A DNA stretch of 64,000 bases from Sedimentisphaerales bacterium (GTDB lineage: Bacteria; Planctomycetota; Phycisphaerae; Sedimentisphaerales; Anaerohalosphaeraceae). The DNA is taken from positions 54,886 through 118,885 of the forward strand of contig JANQGW010000149.1 in NCBI GenBank assembly GCA_028282905.1. The letters run 5' to 3'. Under the pieces are notes generated by a model, which was not told the DNA's origin, searched no databases, and saw nothing but the letters and a program-made list of their open reading frames with translations. Both the position numbers and the translations under genes were made by a program. Shown in pieces: positions 45,550 through 53,650 of the stretch. Numbering within the stretch: the first letter of the stretch is position 1; each line of letters opens with the position of its first letter.

Positions 45550-47190
45550 ATGCCAAACGATTTGCTCATTTCAATTCAATACGGCAGCTATATTGCCGCC
45601 TGGAAGTTCCTCTTTTACGTCCTCTGCTTCTATGCCTGGATGCCGCTGGTCAACTGGGTCTATGCCGATACCAAAGCGGTTCGGACCAACAGTCTTGTCT
45701 GGACGATGGCGGTGATGGCAACCGGCTTTATCACCCTGCTGATCTGGCTGCTGGTACCGGTTTTCTTCGTGGGAATGCTGATTTTCCTGATTGCTCTCGG
45801 CAGTGTGTCACTGGCCTATGCCATGCACCGCAACGCCCGCGTTTCAGACTTCGAGAAAATTCTCACCCCTGACCATCTCCAGAATCTCTTCTCCAATCCG
45901 CAGAAAAAGATCGAACAAGCCAGCCATGGCCTCCGCTTTGTTACCGGTCACGGCAATGAAGTGCCTCTGCCGGACCCGAAGAGCAAGGAACTGGAGGGGT
46001 TTTCACTGGCCTGCGAAATCATCGATGACGCCATCTGGAACCGAGCCGATGAAGTTCGGTTTATCCCGCAAAAAGAAGAATACGCCATTGTTTATGAAAT
46101 TGACGGCATCCCGACCAAACAGGATCCGCGACCGACCGAAGAAATCGATAGTTTTGTCTATTACGTCAAAGAGCTTGCGACCCTGGAAGTGGATGAAAAA
46201 CGAAAACCGCAAAAAGGACGCTTTACCGCAAAGAACGAAGAAAGCGGTGATAAGACCAATTGGGAAGTAACCACCTCCGGTTCCACCGCCGGCGAACAAA
46301 TTTTGGTAACGCGTATCTCTGAACTGGTTTCCAGGACGGTCGATGAGCTGGGGCTTAATGACAACCAGATCGAAGCTATCCAGACACTCAGAAACGTCCA
46401 AAGCGGCCTTGTCATCGTGTCCGGACCCCGCAAAAGCGGCGTGACCTCAACCTTTTATACACTGCTGGGCAATCATGACCCGTTCCTGAACAGTATCAAC
46501 ACACTGGAGAAAGAACCCGCCGCCGAATTGCAGAATATCACCCAACATAGTTATACCCTAAGTGACACCGGCACCACGACATATGGCCGACGATTCCAAT
46601 CCATCCTGCGAAAGGGACCGGATATTGTGGGCGTCGCCGACTGCGAAGATGCACAAACCGCAAAACTGGCCGCCAGTGCTGCCCAAGACGGTATGATGGT
46701 CTATGTCACCATGGAAGCCAACAGCGTCAATCAGGCCATGGAAAAATGGCTCAAGCTTGTCGGTGACAAAAATCTTGTCGCCGAAACACTGACAGCCGTT
46801 GTTAACCAGCGGCTCGTGCGAACGCTGTGTAATGACTGCCGACAGGCTTATCAGCCGAACCCGGCCCTCTTTAAGAAGTTCAACATTCCGCCGAATGAGG
46901 TGCGAACCTTCTACCGGCCAGCGGAACTGGAATATGATAAACACGGCAAGCCCATTCTCTGTGATACCTGTCAGGGAACCGGATTTTTCGGCCGTAACGG
47001 TCTGTTCGAGACGATTCGTATTTCTGATGAATTGAGAGAGGTTATCCGCAAGGCGAAAAAGCCCCAGGAAATAGCAACCGCCTTCCGAAAAGCCGGTATG
47101 CTATATATGCAGGAACAATCCATCAAGAAAGTCGCTTACAGTATTACGTCGATTAACGAAGTGATCCGTAATTTTTCATCTAAACTTTAA
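45550..47190 (+). CDS. Membrane-anchored GspE/PilB-like pseudo-ATPase
   Basis: 546 residues. Residues 1-92 contain three membrane helices (about 16-39, 47-70 and 71-92), unusual for this family. The rest aligns with GspE/PilB: a domain near 145-290, then a RecA-like core. The catalytic motifs are gone: Walker A reads GPRKSGVTS at 292-300 with Val298 for the Lys, Walker B reads KGPDIVGVADCED with Asp364 for the Glu and the upstream Asp replaced by Gly, and the His-box residues are M382 and E389. The zinc tetracysteine motif remains (C427, C430, C471, C474). It probably cannot hydrolyse ATP and may act as a partner or scaffold for PilT (inference). Reading frame is intact. Confidence 0.9.
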   Translation: MPNDLLISIQYGSYIAAWKFLFYVLCFYAWMPLVNWVYADTKAVRTNSLVWTMAVMATGFITLLIWLLVPVFFVGMLIFLIALGSVSLAYAMHRNARVSDFEKILTPDHLQNLFSNPQKKIEQASHGLRFVTGHGNEVPLPDPKSKELEGFSLACEIIDDAIWNRADEVRFIPQKEEYAIVYEIDGIPTKQDPRPTEEIDSFVYYVKELATLEVDEKRKPQKGRFTAKNEESGDKTNWEVTTSGSTAGEQILVTRISELVSRTVDELGLNDNQIEAIQTLRNVQSGLVIVSGPRKSGVTSTFYTLLGNHDPFLNSINTLEKEPAAELQNITQHSYTLSDTGTTTYGRRFQSILRKGPDIVGVADCEDAQTAKLAASAAQDGMMVYVTMEANSVNQAMEKWLKLVGDKNLVAETLTAVVNQRLVRTLCNDCRQAYQPNPALFKKFNIPPNEVRTFYRPAELEYDKHGKPILCDTCQGTGFFGRNGLFETIRISDELREVIRKAKKPQEIATAFRKAGMLYMQEQSIKKVAYSITSINEVIRNFSSKL

Positions 47191-47220
47191 AAGAGCCTGA
47201 CCCTATAGGAGAATTATAAT

Positions 47221-48330
47221 ATGACAATGGTAATTATCATTTTGATTATCTTATTGATCACGGCCTATTTTTATCTGAAGTGCTCGGTGATCTCTTCACT
47301 GTCAACATTGATACTGGCTGTGTTAGCCACACTTGTAGCAATGTCGTACTATGAAATACTGGCAGAGTTATTTGTATCTCGCGGCTATGGCGTTCAATGG
47401 GCACATTCCGGCTGTTATACACTGGCGTTTATCCTGAGTTTTGCCCTGTTTCGTGCCCTGCGGGATTTGATGATCGGCGGAACAAAGATGGAACTTGGCG
47501 AGCCGCTGAAAATCGTCGCCGCAATAGTATGCGGAGTAGCCACCGGTGCTATCGCCTGCGGAAACCTGCTAATCGCTGTTGGGCTGTCACCGGCACACAA
47601 CAAAATGCTCTACAGCCGCTTTGATCCCGCGGGAAAAGTCAGTATCAAGGCCCCCAAGAAATCCTTTCTCAATACCGATGGATTTGTTTCCGGCTTGTAC
47701 AGCACTGCCAGCCGCGGCGCAATGGCTTCTAAGAAAAGCTTTGCTGTTTTGCACACCGATTACCTAACACAACTCCACCTGAACCGCCTCCAGACCAAAG
47801 ACGGCGTCACGGCGGTAACCTCCAGAAAATCGCTGCAAATCCCCTCGGGCAAAAAGAAACCCGTTCGTATTTTTGACATTGACGATGTCGGCAAAGTCAC
47901 AGTGGTCCGGATGGGTCTTGTGGCTAAAAATATTCAGGACGGCGGCGCAGGTAATCCCGCTGAAAATGGAAAAATCGAGTTCTTCCCCGCTCAAATCCGG
48001 GTCATTTGCAAGCCGGACGGAGATACGCTTGGTTCAACTAAAGGTAGCGGAACGGCATATTATCCCATTGGGCTTATTGTCGATGGCGGAAAATACATCA
48101 AAGCCGACCTGAAAGAGCGGATCAATCCTGAAATCCCGAAAAACAAGAATCATCCCATCTGGCTGGATGTCGCGTTCGATATTCCCCAGGGCAACCGACC
48201 GACATTTTTACAGTTTAAGCAGAATGCGATTGTTGAGTTGCCTGACGCGGTTCCGACCTCAGATGAAATTGAACAGGCACTAAATGCGGCCGATGACGAA
48301 GAGAAGAAAGAGGAAAACCCCGAGGGATAG
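47221..48330 (+). CDS. CvpA-like membrane protein with large C-terminal domain
   Basis: 369 residues. Four membrane helices at about 3-25, 26-46, 63-85 and 95-120 with the CvpA-like arrangement (TLILAVLATLVAMSYYEILAELF, GCYTLAFILSFALFRAL). CvpA is involved in colicin V export and envelope roles, and its function is not settled. A soluble domain of about 240 residues (about 125-355) follows, rich in beta-strand patterns and with no recognised family, then an acidic tail. Third gene of the pilT operon and ended by a hairpin terminator. Linked by position to the PilT/pseudo-ATPase pair. Confidence 0.75.
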   Translation: MTMVIIILIILLITAYFYLKCSVISSLSTLILAVLATLVAMSYYEILAELFVSRGYGVQWAHSGCYTLAFILSFALFRALRDLMIGGTKMELGEPLKIVAAIVCGVATGAIACGNLLIAVGLSPAHNKMLYSRFDPAGKVSIKAPKKSFLNTDGFVSGLYSTASRGAMASKKSFAVLHTDYLTQLHLNRLQTKDGVTAVTSRKSLQIPSGKKKPVRIFDIDDVGKVTVVRMGLVAKNIQDGGAGNPAENGKIEFFPAQIRVICKPDGDTLGSTKGSGTAYYPIGLIVDGGKYIKADLKERINPEIPKNKNHPIWLDVAFDIPQGNRPTFLQFKQNAIVELPDAVPTSDEIEQALNAADDEEKKEENPEG

Positions 48331-48356
48331 CAGGTAAGGATCATTTATTAAATTAA

Positions 48357-48393
48357 AAAAGGTAAAACCGTCTCATCAGCGGTTTTACCTTTT
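48357..48393. terminator. Rho-independent terminator after the pilT operon
   Basis: AAAAGGTAAAACCG (48357-48370) pairs with CGGTTTTACCTTTT (48380-48393) over a nine-base loop, followed by ATTTTTG on the plus strand. A-rich on the left, so it could also stop transcription of the minus-strand peptide gene at 48446-48595. Confidence 0.85.
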
Positions 48394-48445
48394 ATTTTTG
48401 CAAACTTTAAGGCGTTTGCCGTCCTGTATTCTCAACAAATGCCCC

Positions 48446-48595
48446 TTAGGCACACAACGCGACCTCCTCGAGGTCCACTTCCATAAGATGCTCTAAATAC
48501 AAATCAAGTTCATCGACAGAAAACTGCTCAAGGAATTCGGTTTTAGCGGTTTTGTTTAGATCCATGATACAATCGATGATTTCGTATTTACTCAT
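48446..48595 (-). CDS. 49-residue acidic peptide gene
   Basis: Begins MSKYEIIDCIMDLNKTAKTE and ends DLEEVALCA. The ATG at 48595 has AGGAG 7 bases upstream, so it is a convincing small gene. Very acidic, helix-forming, with two Cys (C9 and C48); the second lies one residue from the end. No membrane segment. The regular MDLN-FLEQFS-EL--YLEHL spacing resembles short conserved proteins of planctomycetes (from memory, not verified). It is divergent from a radical SAM gene 303 bases away. Confidence 0.8.
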   Translation of the reverse strand: MSKYEIIDCIMDLNKTAKTEFLEQFSVDELDLYLEHLMEVDLEEVALCA

Positions 48596-48898
48596 CCTAC
48601 AACTCCTGGAAGGTTAGTGTCTTGTGCGTTATTACCACTACCGATATCGGACAATGGCGGTTTTTTTCTTGAATTCTCTTTTCTTTTGTTACATTGGCCG
48701 CTACTCTGGGCCGACACTATATCTTTGGCTGTGGCTGGGGAAATATACCGTATCTATGGATTTGATTTTTCGGACCTAAAAGCGTCCAATAATAACCCTG
48801 CCGTTATGCCTGAAGACGGGATGAAAATTTTAAAAATTTCAAAGAATCTGTTATAATCATAGTTAAACACGATATATCGCCCGAAAAAACGAACCGAC
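48596..48898. other. Divergent intergenic region between the peptide gene and radical SAM gene
   Basis: About 300 bases. It holds the ribosome binding site of the peptide gene and, at its right end, the extended -10 promoter of the radical SAM gene. An open frame on the plus strand (48617-48856) is not convincing: hydrophobic, with no ribosome binding site. Confidence 0.5.
48849..48857 (+). promoter_or_regulatory. Extended -10 promoter of the radical SAM-kinase operon
   Basis: TGTTATAAT: TATAAT at 48852-48857 with TG at 48849-48850. No good -35 box is needed for this type. The predicted transcript start near 48864 gives a leader of about 35 bases before the ATG at 48899. Confidence 0.6.
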
Positions 48899-49960
48899 AT
48901 GCTGCATTTAGATGACAATCAGTTCAATCGCCGACGCGAGCGCAATCAAACCAAGCTCAAGCTCTGGCGACATGCCGGCCTGATGCTGACATATCAATGC
49001 TCGGCGGCGTGCCGGTTCTGCTATTACTATTGCAGCCCGCAGGCTGACGGATTGATGTCTGTCCAGACCGCCATAGACGCCTGGCAGGGTCTGGTACGCA
49101 TCGCGAGCGAGGATGCCAAGGTTCATATCACAGGTGGAGAACCGTTTTTGTACTTCGAGCGGTTGATAGGAATCCTACAGGAAGCCCGCCGGCTTGGGCT
49201 GACTCCGGTCGATGTCATTGAAACCAATGGAAGCTGGGCCGAGGACGAAAACGATATTGTCGAAAAACTCCGACAGATTGACTCGTTGGGACTCAATCGA
49301 CTGAAAATCAGTTGGGACGCCTTTCACGAGGAATTTATCGATATTCAATCGGTCCGACGGCTTGTCAGCGTCGCCCGAAATATCTTGGGAGATAACCGGG
49401 TGCTGGTTCGCTGGGAAAAACACCTTGACTCCCCCACTGGTATTCGACAAAAAAGTGAGCCTCAACGAAAAAATATTCTGCAAGAAGCAATGGCATCGGA
49501 TTCCTGCCGGCTGACCGGACGAGCGGCTGATGCACTGGCAGAGCTGTCTCAACAGTATCCCTGTGAAAAATTTCACGAAAAATCATGTCGAAATGCCTTA
49601 TTAAGCTCGAAGGGTGTTCATATCGACCCAAACGGAGAAGTATTTAATGGTCAGTGCAGTGGTATGATCGTCGGTAATGTCCGACAAACGCCCCTGGATG
49701 AACTTTGGAAGGCATTTGAGCCGGACAAAACCAATTTCTGGCAGATACTATATAATAAAGGTCCGGCTGGATTTCTCGAAAATGCAGCCGCTGAAGGCTA
49801 TGCCTGTAGGGAAAAATACGCCTCGAAATGTCATCTTTGCACGGACATTCGGCGTTTTTTCTTTGACAAAGGGCTTTTTTCGCAGATAATTGGCCCCAAT
49901 GTTTGTTATGGTATAAATAGAAATTTCGCGTCGGAGGGCATCCTTGGCGAAAAGCAGTGA
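48899..49960 (+). CDS. Radical SAM enzyme with C-terminal cysteine-rich domain
   Basis: 353 residues. Radical SAM motif C34-SAA-C38-RF-C41 (C45 also close), then HITGGEPFL for SAM binding and VIETNGSW. The second half has a SPASM/twitch-like cysteine region (KSCRNALLSSKGVHIDPNGEVFNGQC and CREKYASKCHLC), so it probably carries extra iron-sulphur clusters. Such enzymes often modify peptides or proteins. Its end overlaps the Ser/Thr kinase start by 17 bases, so the two are co-translated. A 49-residue peptide with a near-terminal Cys is encoded divergently 303 bases upstream, a candidate substrate (inference). Function not assigned. Confidence 0.88.
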   Translation: MLHLDDNQFNRRRERNQTKLKLWRHAGLMLTYQCSAACRFCYYYCSPQADGLMSVQTAIDAWQGLVRIASEDAKVHITGGEPFLYFERLIGILQEARRLGLTPVDVIETNGSWAEDENDIVEKLRQIDSLGLNRLKISWDAFHEEFIDIQSVRRLVSVARNILGDNRVLVRWEKHLDSPTGIRQKSEPQRKNILQEAMASDSCRLTGRAADALAELSQQYPCEKFHEKSCRNALLSSKGVHIDPNGEVFNGQCSGMIVGNVRQTPLDELWKAFEPDKTNFWQILYNKGPAGFLENAAAEGYACREKYASKCHLCTDIRRFFFDKGLFSQIIGPNVCYGINRNFASEGILGEKQ

Positions 49961-51188
49961 TACAACCAATTTTGATACGATTATCGGTCGCATTGTCATC
50001 GATCGGAACCTGTGTACCGAAGACGAAGTCAAACTCGCACGGGAAGAGCAGAAATCCCGTTCGGCGACGGAACCGGCTACATTAGAGCGGATTTTACTCG
50101 AAAAACGCTTTATGACCAAGTCGCAGGCGATGCGTGTTCGCGAAGTAGCCCGCGAAAGCAAAGATTCCTCCGGCCAGATTCCCGGCTATAAAGTCCTCGG
50201 CAAACTCGGTTCCGGGGCTATGGCGGTGGTTTACAAGGCAAAACAGCTCTCACTGGATCGCGTGGTGGCCGTCAAGGTATTGCCGAAAAAATTTGTCCAA
50301 AAATCAGACTATGTGGAGCGATTCTACAAAGAAGGCCGCATTGCTGCCAAGCTCAACCATAATAATATCGTTCAGGCCATCGACGTAGGTGAAGTCGGCG
50401 GTCTGTATTACTTTGTCATGGAATACGTCGAGGGCAAAACGCTCTACGACGACCTGTCCAAAGGCAAAGTCTTTGACGAGCCTGAAGCGTTGGAGATTAT
50501 CCTTCAATTGGCCGGCGCACTGGCTCACGCTCATTCGCTGGGGCTGATTCACCGTGATGTCAAGCCCAAAAACATCATGATTAACAAAGACGGCGTCGTG
50601 AAGCTGGCCGATATGGGTCTGGCACGCGAAACGTCCGACATCAAGGCTGCCAAGCATGAACAGGGCAAAGCATTCGGAACGCCCTACTATATTGCTCCCG
50701 AACAGATTCGCGGGTTAGTGGATATTGACGGACGGGCCGATATTTATGCCTTGGGCGCTACGCTGTTTCACATGGTAACCGGTCGGGTGCCGTTTGAAGC
50801 GAGTACGCCGGCCGAGGTGATGAAAAAACACCTGAAAGAATCGCTGATTCCGCCAGATCATATCAATACCGCCCTGTCGGCAGGCATTTCCGAGGTAATC
50901 GAGGTCATGATGACCAAGGATCGCGACGACCGCTACAAAACGCTGGAAGAGGTCATCCCGGACCTGGAGGCGGTCGCGGAAGGTCGTCCGCCGATGCTGG
51001 CACACCAGCGATTCAATCTTGAGGCACTGGAAGAACTCCAGCAGGGAGCGGCAATTGAGCAGATCGGCCCCGGCGCCAAGGGATATTACCCGGAAGAAGT
51101 TGTCACCAAGTGGAAGATCGGCGTCTTCGTTCTGGGTGCCATCGTGGTGATTCTGCTGCTGGTGATTCTCATGCAGCTGATGAAATAA
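49944..51188 (+). CDS. Ser/Thr protein kinase with single membrane helix
   Basis: 414 residues from a TTG at 49944, 6 bases after GGAGGG; this start lies inside the radical SAM gene. Hanks-type kinase domain (about 81-345): GKLGSGAMAVVY, K111 in VAVKVL, E130, HRDVKPKN at 203-210, DMG in place of DFG at 223-225, and APEQ at 251-254. A helical region of about 70 residues precedes it. One C-terminal membrane helix (about 390-411), so it is membrane-anchored with no sensor domain outside. Confidence 0.95.
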   Translation: MAKSSDTTNFDTIIGRIVIDRNLCTEDEVKLAREEQKSRSATEPATLERILLEKRFMTKSQAMRVREVARESKDSSGQIPGYKVLGKLGSGAMAVVYKAKQLSLDRVVAVKVLPKKFVQKSDYVERFYKEGRIAAKLNHNNIVQAIDVGEVGGLYYFVMEYVEGKTLYDDLSKGKVFDEPEALEIILQLAGALAHAHSLGLIHRDVKPKNIMINKDGVVKLADMGLARETSDIKAAKHEQGKAFGTPYYIAPEQIRGLVDIDGRADIYALGATLFHMVTGRVPFEASTPAEVMKKHLKESLIPPDHINTALSAGISEVIEVMMTKDRDDRYKTLEEVIPDLEAVAEGRPPMLAHQRFNLEALEELQQGAAIEQIGPGAKGYYPEEVVTKWKIGVFVLGAIVVILLLVILMQLMK

Positions 51189-51234
51189 TCCCGGCCGCTG
51201 CCGTAACGAAACGCTCGACCGAAGGCAATCGACC

Positions 51235-51810
51235 ATGACACGAAAGCCCAACGACACAAAAGAGCGAATTCTCGACACCGCAACCAATCTATTCAGCACG
51301 CACGGTTTTGACGGAACGTCTGTCGATGACATTCTGACCGCTGTCGGCATTACCAAAGGCGCGTTTTACCATTACTTTAAGAGCAAAGATGCGCTCTGCG
51401 AAGCGATACTCGAAGCCGCTGTCGCGCACTACCATGAACTGGGACAGGCATTTCTGGATCGACCGGCTGGGCCGCGTGATTTGCATGACTGGCTCGAAGT
51501 ACTCATGGAAAAGCAGTCTTCGGGACAGTGGCTCTATTGCCGGCTCATTACCCGGCTGTCCATTGAAACCGCCCAACTCAACAGCGCGATGCAGAATACG
51601 CTGCGATCCTTCTGGCAGTGGTGTCAAAGCCTTTATGAAACGCTGATACAGCGGGCAACCGTAGGCACGGACCGAGAAAACGACCCGGCCGCATTGGCAC
51701 GGCTGTTTGTCGCCGCCCACTTCGGCGCCCTCTGGCTGGACCGATGCGCCCCGTCCATTCATGACACCACCGACGTCTGCGAAACACTCCTCCGCCAGTT
51801 TACCGCATAG
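51235..51810 (+). CDS. TetR/AcrR family transcriptional regulator
   Basis: 191 residues. N-terminal helix-turn-helix (about 10-56; TKERILDTATNLFSTHGFDGTSVDDILTAVGITKGAFYHYFKSKDAL), a clear TetR motif. The C-terminal ligand domain is unassigned and contains several helices. It starts 46 bases after the kinase. Ligand and targets are unknown; nearby candidates are the small membrane proteins that follow. Confidence 0.92.
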   Translation: MTRKPNDTKERILDTATNLFSTHGFDGTSVDDILTAVGITKGAFYHYFKSKDALCEAILEAAVAHYHELGQAFLDRPAGPRDLHDWLEVLMEKQSSGQWLYCRLITRLSIETAQLNSAMQNTLRSFWQWCQSLYETLIQRATVGTDRENDPAALARLFVAAHFGALWLDRCAPSIHDTTDVCETLLRQFTA

Positions 51811-51833
51811 ATGACAGCGAAATCCAATATCTA

Positions 51834-51863
51834 TTGGACATGAACCGCCCAAAACGCTAAAAT
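51834..51863 (+). promoter_or_regulatory. Promoter giving a probable leaderless transcript
   Basis: TTGGAC (51834-51839), 18-base spacer, TAAAAT (51858-51863). The predicted start of transcription, 6-7 bases later, coincides with the ATG at 51870. No ribosome binding site is seen there. Confidence 0.5.
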
Positions 51864-51869
51864 GCCGTT

Positions 51870-52217
51870 ATGGAGCCTTTAACAATCACAAATATTATTA
51901 AGCGAAAGTTCTATTATCTTGCATTTGCAGTAATAATTCTGGCTATTTTCTGTGACATGGCCGGGAAGACATTCTATAGCAATGCACTTCAGAAGCGAAT
52001 ACTGGCTCGTCAAGAAATACCCCAAGCAGAGATATTTCAACAACAATCAGAACTGTATTATTCTATCGGCACAAAACTCGGGCTATCCGGATTATTGTTG
52101 GCAGTTCTTTTTATCATTCTTGTGTTAATCTCACGTTTCAAGAAAGAAACAACATCTCTGGTATTACCTGCTGCCCTGCTTGCCATGTATATACTCTTGC
52201 AATTCGTGTGTGTTTAA
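51870..52217 (+). CDS. Small hypothetical membrane protein
   Basis: 115 residues. Three membrane helices: about 14-33, 68-88 and 95-113, with a polar loop at about 35-65. No family was recognised. No ribosome binding site before the ATG, and a promoter is placed so that the mRNA may start at the ATG. The next small membrane gene lies 20 bases downstream. Confidence 0.65.
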   Translation: MEPLTITNIIKRKFYYLAFAVIILAIFCDMAGKTFYSNALQKRILARQEIPQAEIFQQQSELYYSIGTKLGLSGLLLAVLFIILVLISRFKKETTSLVLPAALLAMYILLQFVCV

Positions 52218-52237
52218 ATAATTGGGAAGGAAATCGT

Positions 52238-52486
52238 ATGAAATTATGGAGTAATCCGATAGGGTGGTCCGAATCAGTCGCCAAAACCAAACTGCATCTT
52301 TTTGCCTTTATTCTAATCCAGGCCATTTGTATTCTTTACGGACTCTACCAAATGCATCTTGACAGCTCGATATCCACTGGCAAACATATCATATTATTTG
52401 CAGGCATTATTATGCCATCTTACTATTTATATGCAATGTACCGTCTTTTGAAACTCCTGCGAGAAAACGATCAACAGGCATCTTAA
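52238..52486 (+). CDS. Small hypothetical membrane protein
   Basis: 82 residues from the ATG at 52238, with AAGGA upstream; an earlier start at 52208 would overlap the previous gene. Two membrane helices (about 18-38 and 49-69). No family was recognised. Probably co-transcribed with the gene at 51870. Confidence 0.65.
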   Translation: MKLWSNPIGWSESVAKTKLHLFAFILIQAICILYGLYQMHLDSSISTGKHIILFAGIIMPSYYLYAMYRLLKLLRENDQQAS

Positions 52487-52498
52487 ATTGCTACCTTT

Positions 52499-52526
52499 TG
52501 GATTCGGCGCCTTCGCGGGAATGACA
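52499..52526. repeat. TGGATTC...GGGAATGACA palindromic repeat, single arm
   Basis: TGGATTCGGCGCCTTCGCGG followed by GAATGACA. Same family as 27565-27630, 35368-35395, 55026-55053 and 57691-57717. Located between the small membrane gene and the nitrilase gene. Confidence 0.7.
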
Positions 52527-52560
52527 ATTACTCAGCACGTCACATAACAGACAATTCGGT

Positions 52561-53448
52561 TTATTTGGCAATTGGCAGTTCGGCGTAGATAATTTTTTCG
52601 CCGATGTCGCGGTCGGTTTTAGCGATTGTTTCGCCGTTTCGGTTGATGATCAGGCTTTTGCCGTAGCCGTGCCAGTCGGGTTGGCTGCCGACGGGGATGG
52701 TCCAGTTGGCCCCAATGATGTTGAGGTTGTTTTGCTTTGCAATCGCCGGCAGTTTATGCGTAAACCAGTCGCTGTCGGCGTCATCGACCCAGGCAATCGA
52801 GTACAGCAGGTGATCGACATTCAGCTTTTTCAGGTTGGGCGGTTCGAAATTGATATCAAAACAGATCAGCAGTGCCATCCGGCCATACGGCGTGTCCAGA
52901 TAAATGTTGCCGCGGTCACCTTTACTCGCCCAGCCTCGTTCTGCAAACGGCCAGGGGTTGATTTTGCGATAGTGCTTTTGCGGGGCGCCATCGGGGCGGG
53001 CCAAGACGACGGTATTGTAATAGCGGCCCGTTTCCGGGTCGATTTCGAGAAAGGGAATCGTTAGATAAATCTTCAATTCTTTGGCTAACGCGGAGAAATG
53101 TTTGACGGATTCACCGCGGGCAGTTTCGGCATAGTCTTTGGGATGAATGCCTTTTAAGCCGCGGGTAGTGCGCCGACCTTCAATCCGCCAGGTGGTTTCG
53201 AGGTCGGTACTCATATAGCCGGTAATCGCCGTTTCGGGCAGGACAATAACTTTGGCACCGTTTTTGGCGGCCTGCCGGACTAACATTTCCAAATGCTCTC
53301 GATTTTCGGCGGGCTTGGCCATCTCGGAAACGGCCTGAATGGCAGCAACTTTGAAAGTTTTGGGCTCATTCGGGTCGGTGATATCCTGCGCAGCTACTAA
53401 TACACCGGCAAACAGAAAAAACAGGATGCTAAGATGTGCGACTTTCAT
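52561..53448 (-). CDS. Secreted nitrilase-superfamily carbon-nitrogen hydrolase
   Basis: 295 residues from the ATG at 53448, with AAAGGAGG upstream. Signal peptide (MKVAHLSILFFLFAGVLVAA), uncommon for this mostly cytoplasmic superfamily. The catalytic triad is present: Glu in VIVLPETAITGY, Lys in HYRKINPWPF and Cys in MALLICFDINF. It hydrolyses an amide or nitrile, perhaps in the periplasm. TATAAT at 53490-53495 on the minus strand is a likely -10 box. Confidence 0.9.
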   Translation of the reverse strand: MKVAHLSILFFLFAGVLVAAQDITDPNEPKTFKVAAIQAVSEMAKPAENREHLEMLVRQAAKNGAKVIVLPETAITGYMSTDLETTWRIEGRRTTRGLKGIHPKDYAETARGESVKHFSALAKELKIYLTIPFLEIDPETGRYYNTVVLARPDGAPQKHYRKINPWPFAERGWASKGDRGNIYLDTPYGRMALLICFDINFEPPNLKKLNVDHLLYSIAWVDDADSDWFTHKLPAIAKQNNLNIIGANWTIPVGSQPDWHGYGKSLIINRNGETIAKTDRDIGEKIIYAELPIAK

Positions 53449-53581
53449 TGGATGCCTCCTTTCGTCAAAAATGTTTTCTCTCACATTTGATTATACGAAA
53501 AGAGTCGGAATTTGAATGTAAAATCTCTGTAAAACCCGGTGTCCGCTTTTTTTATACAAAACATGGAACATCTTTGGGTGA

Positions 53582-53610
53582 TTGACGTATTCCTTCTTAT
53601 CCGGTATGAT
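53582..53610 (+). promoter_or_regulatory. Promoter of cydAB
   Basis: TTGACG (53582-53587), 17-base spacer, TATGAT (53605-53610). It lies about 40 bases before the cydA ATG at 53651, which has GGAGA upstream. Confidence 0.7.
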
Positions 53611-53650
53611 ACGCTGGTAATTATTAGGGGACTTTGACGGAGAATTTTGT

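Noticed and set aside
48617..48856. 79-codon plus-strand frame before the radical SAM gene
   Set aside because: No ribosome binding site, and the extended -10 promoter of the next gene lies at its end.
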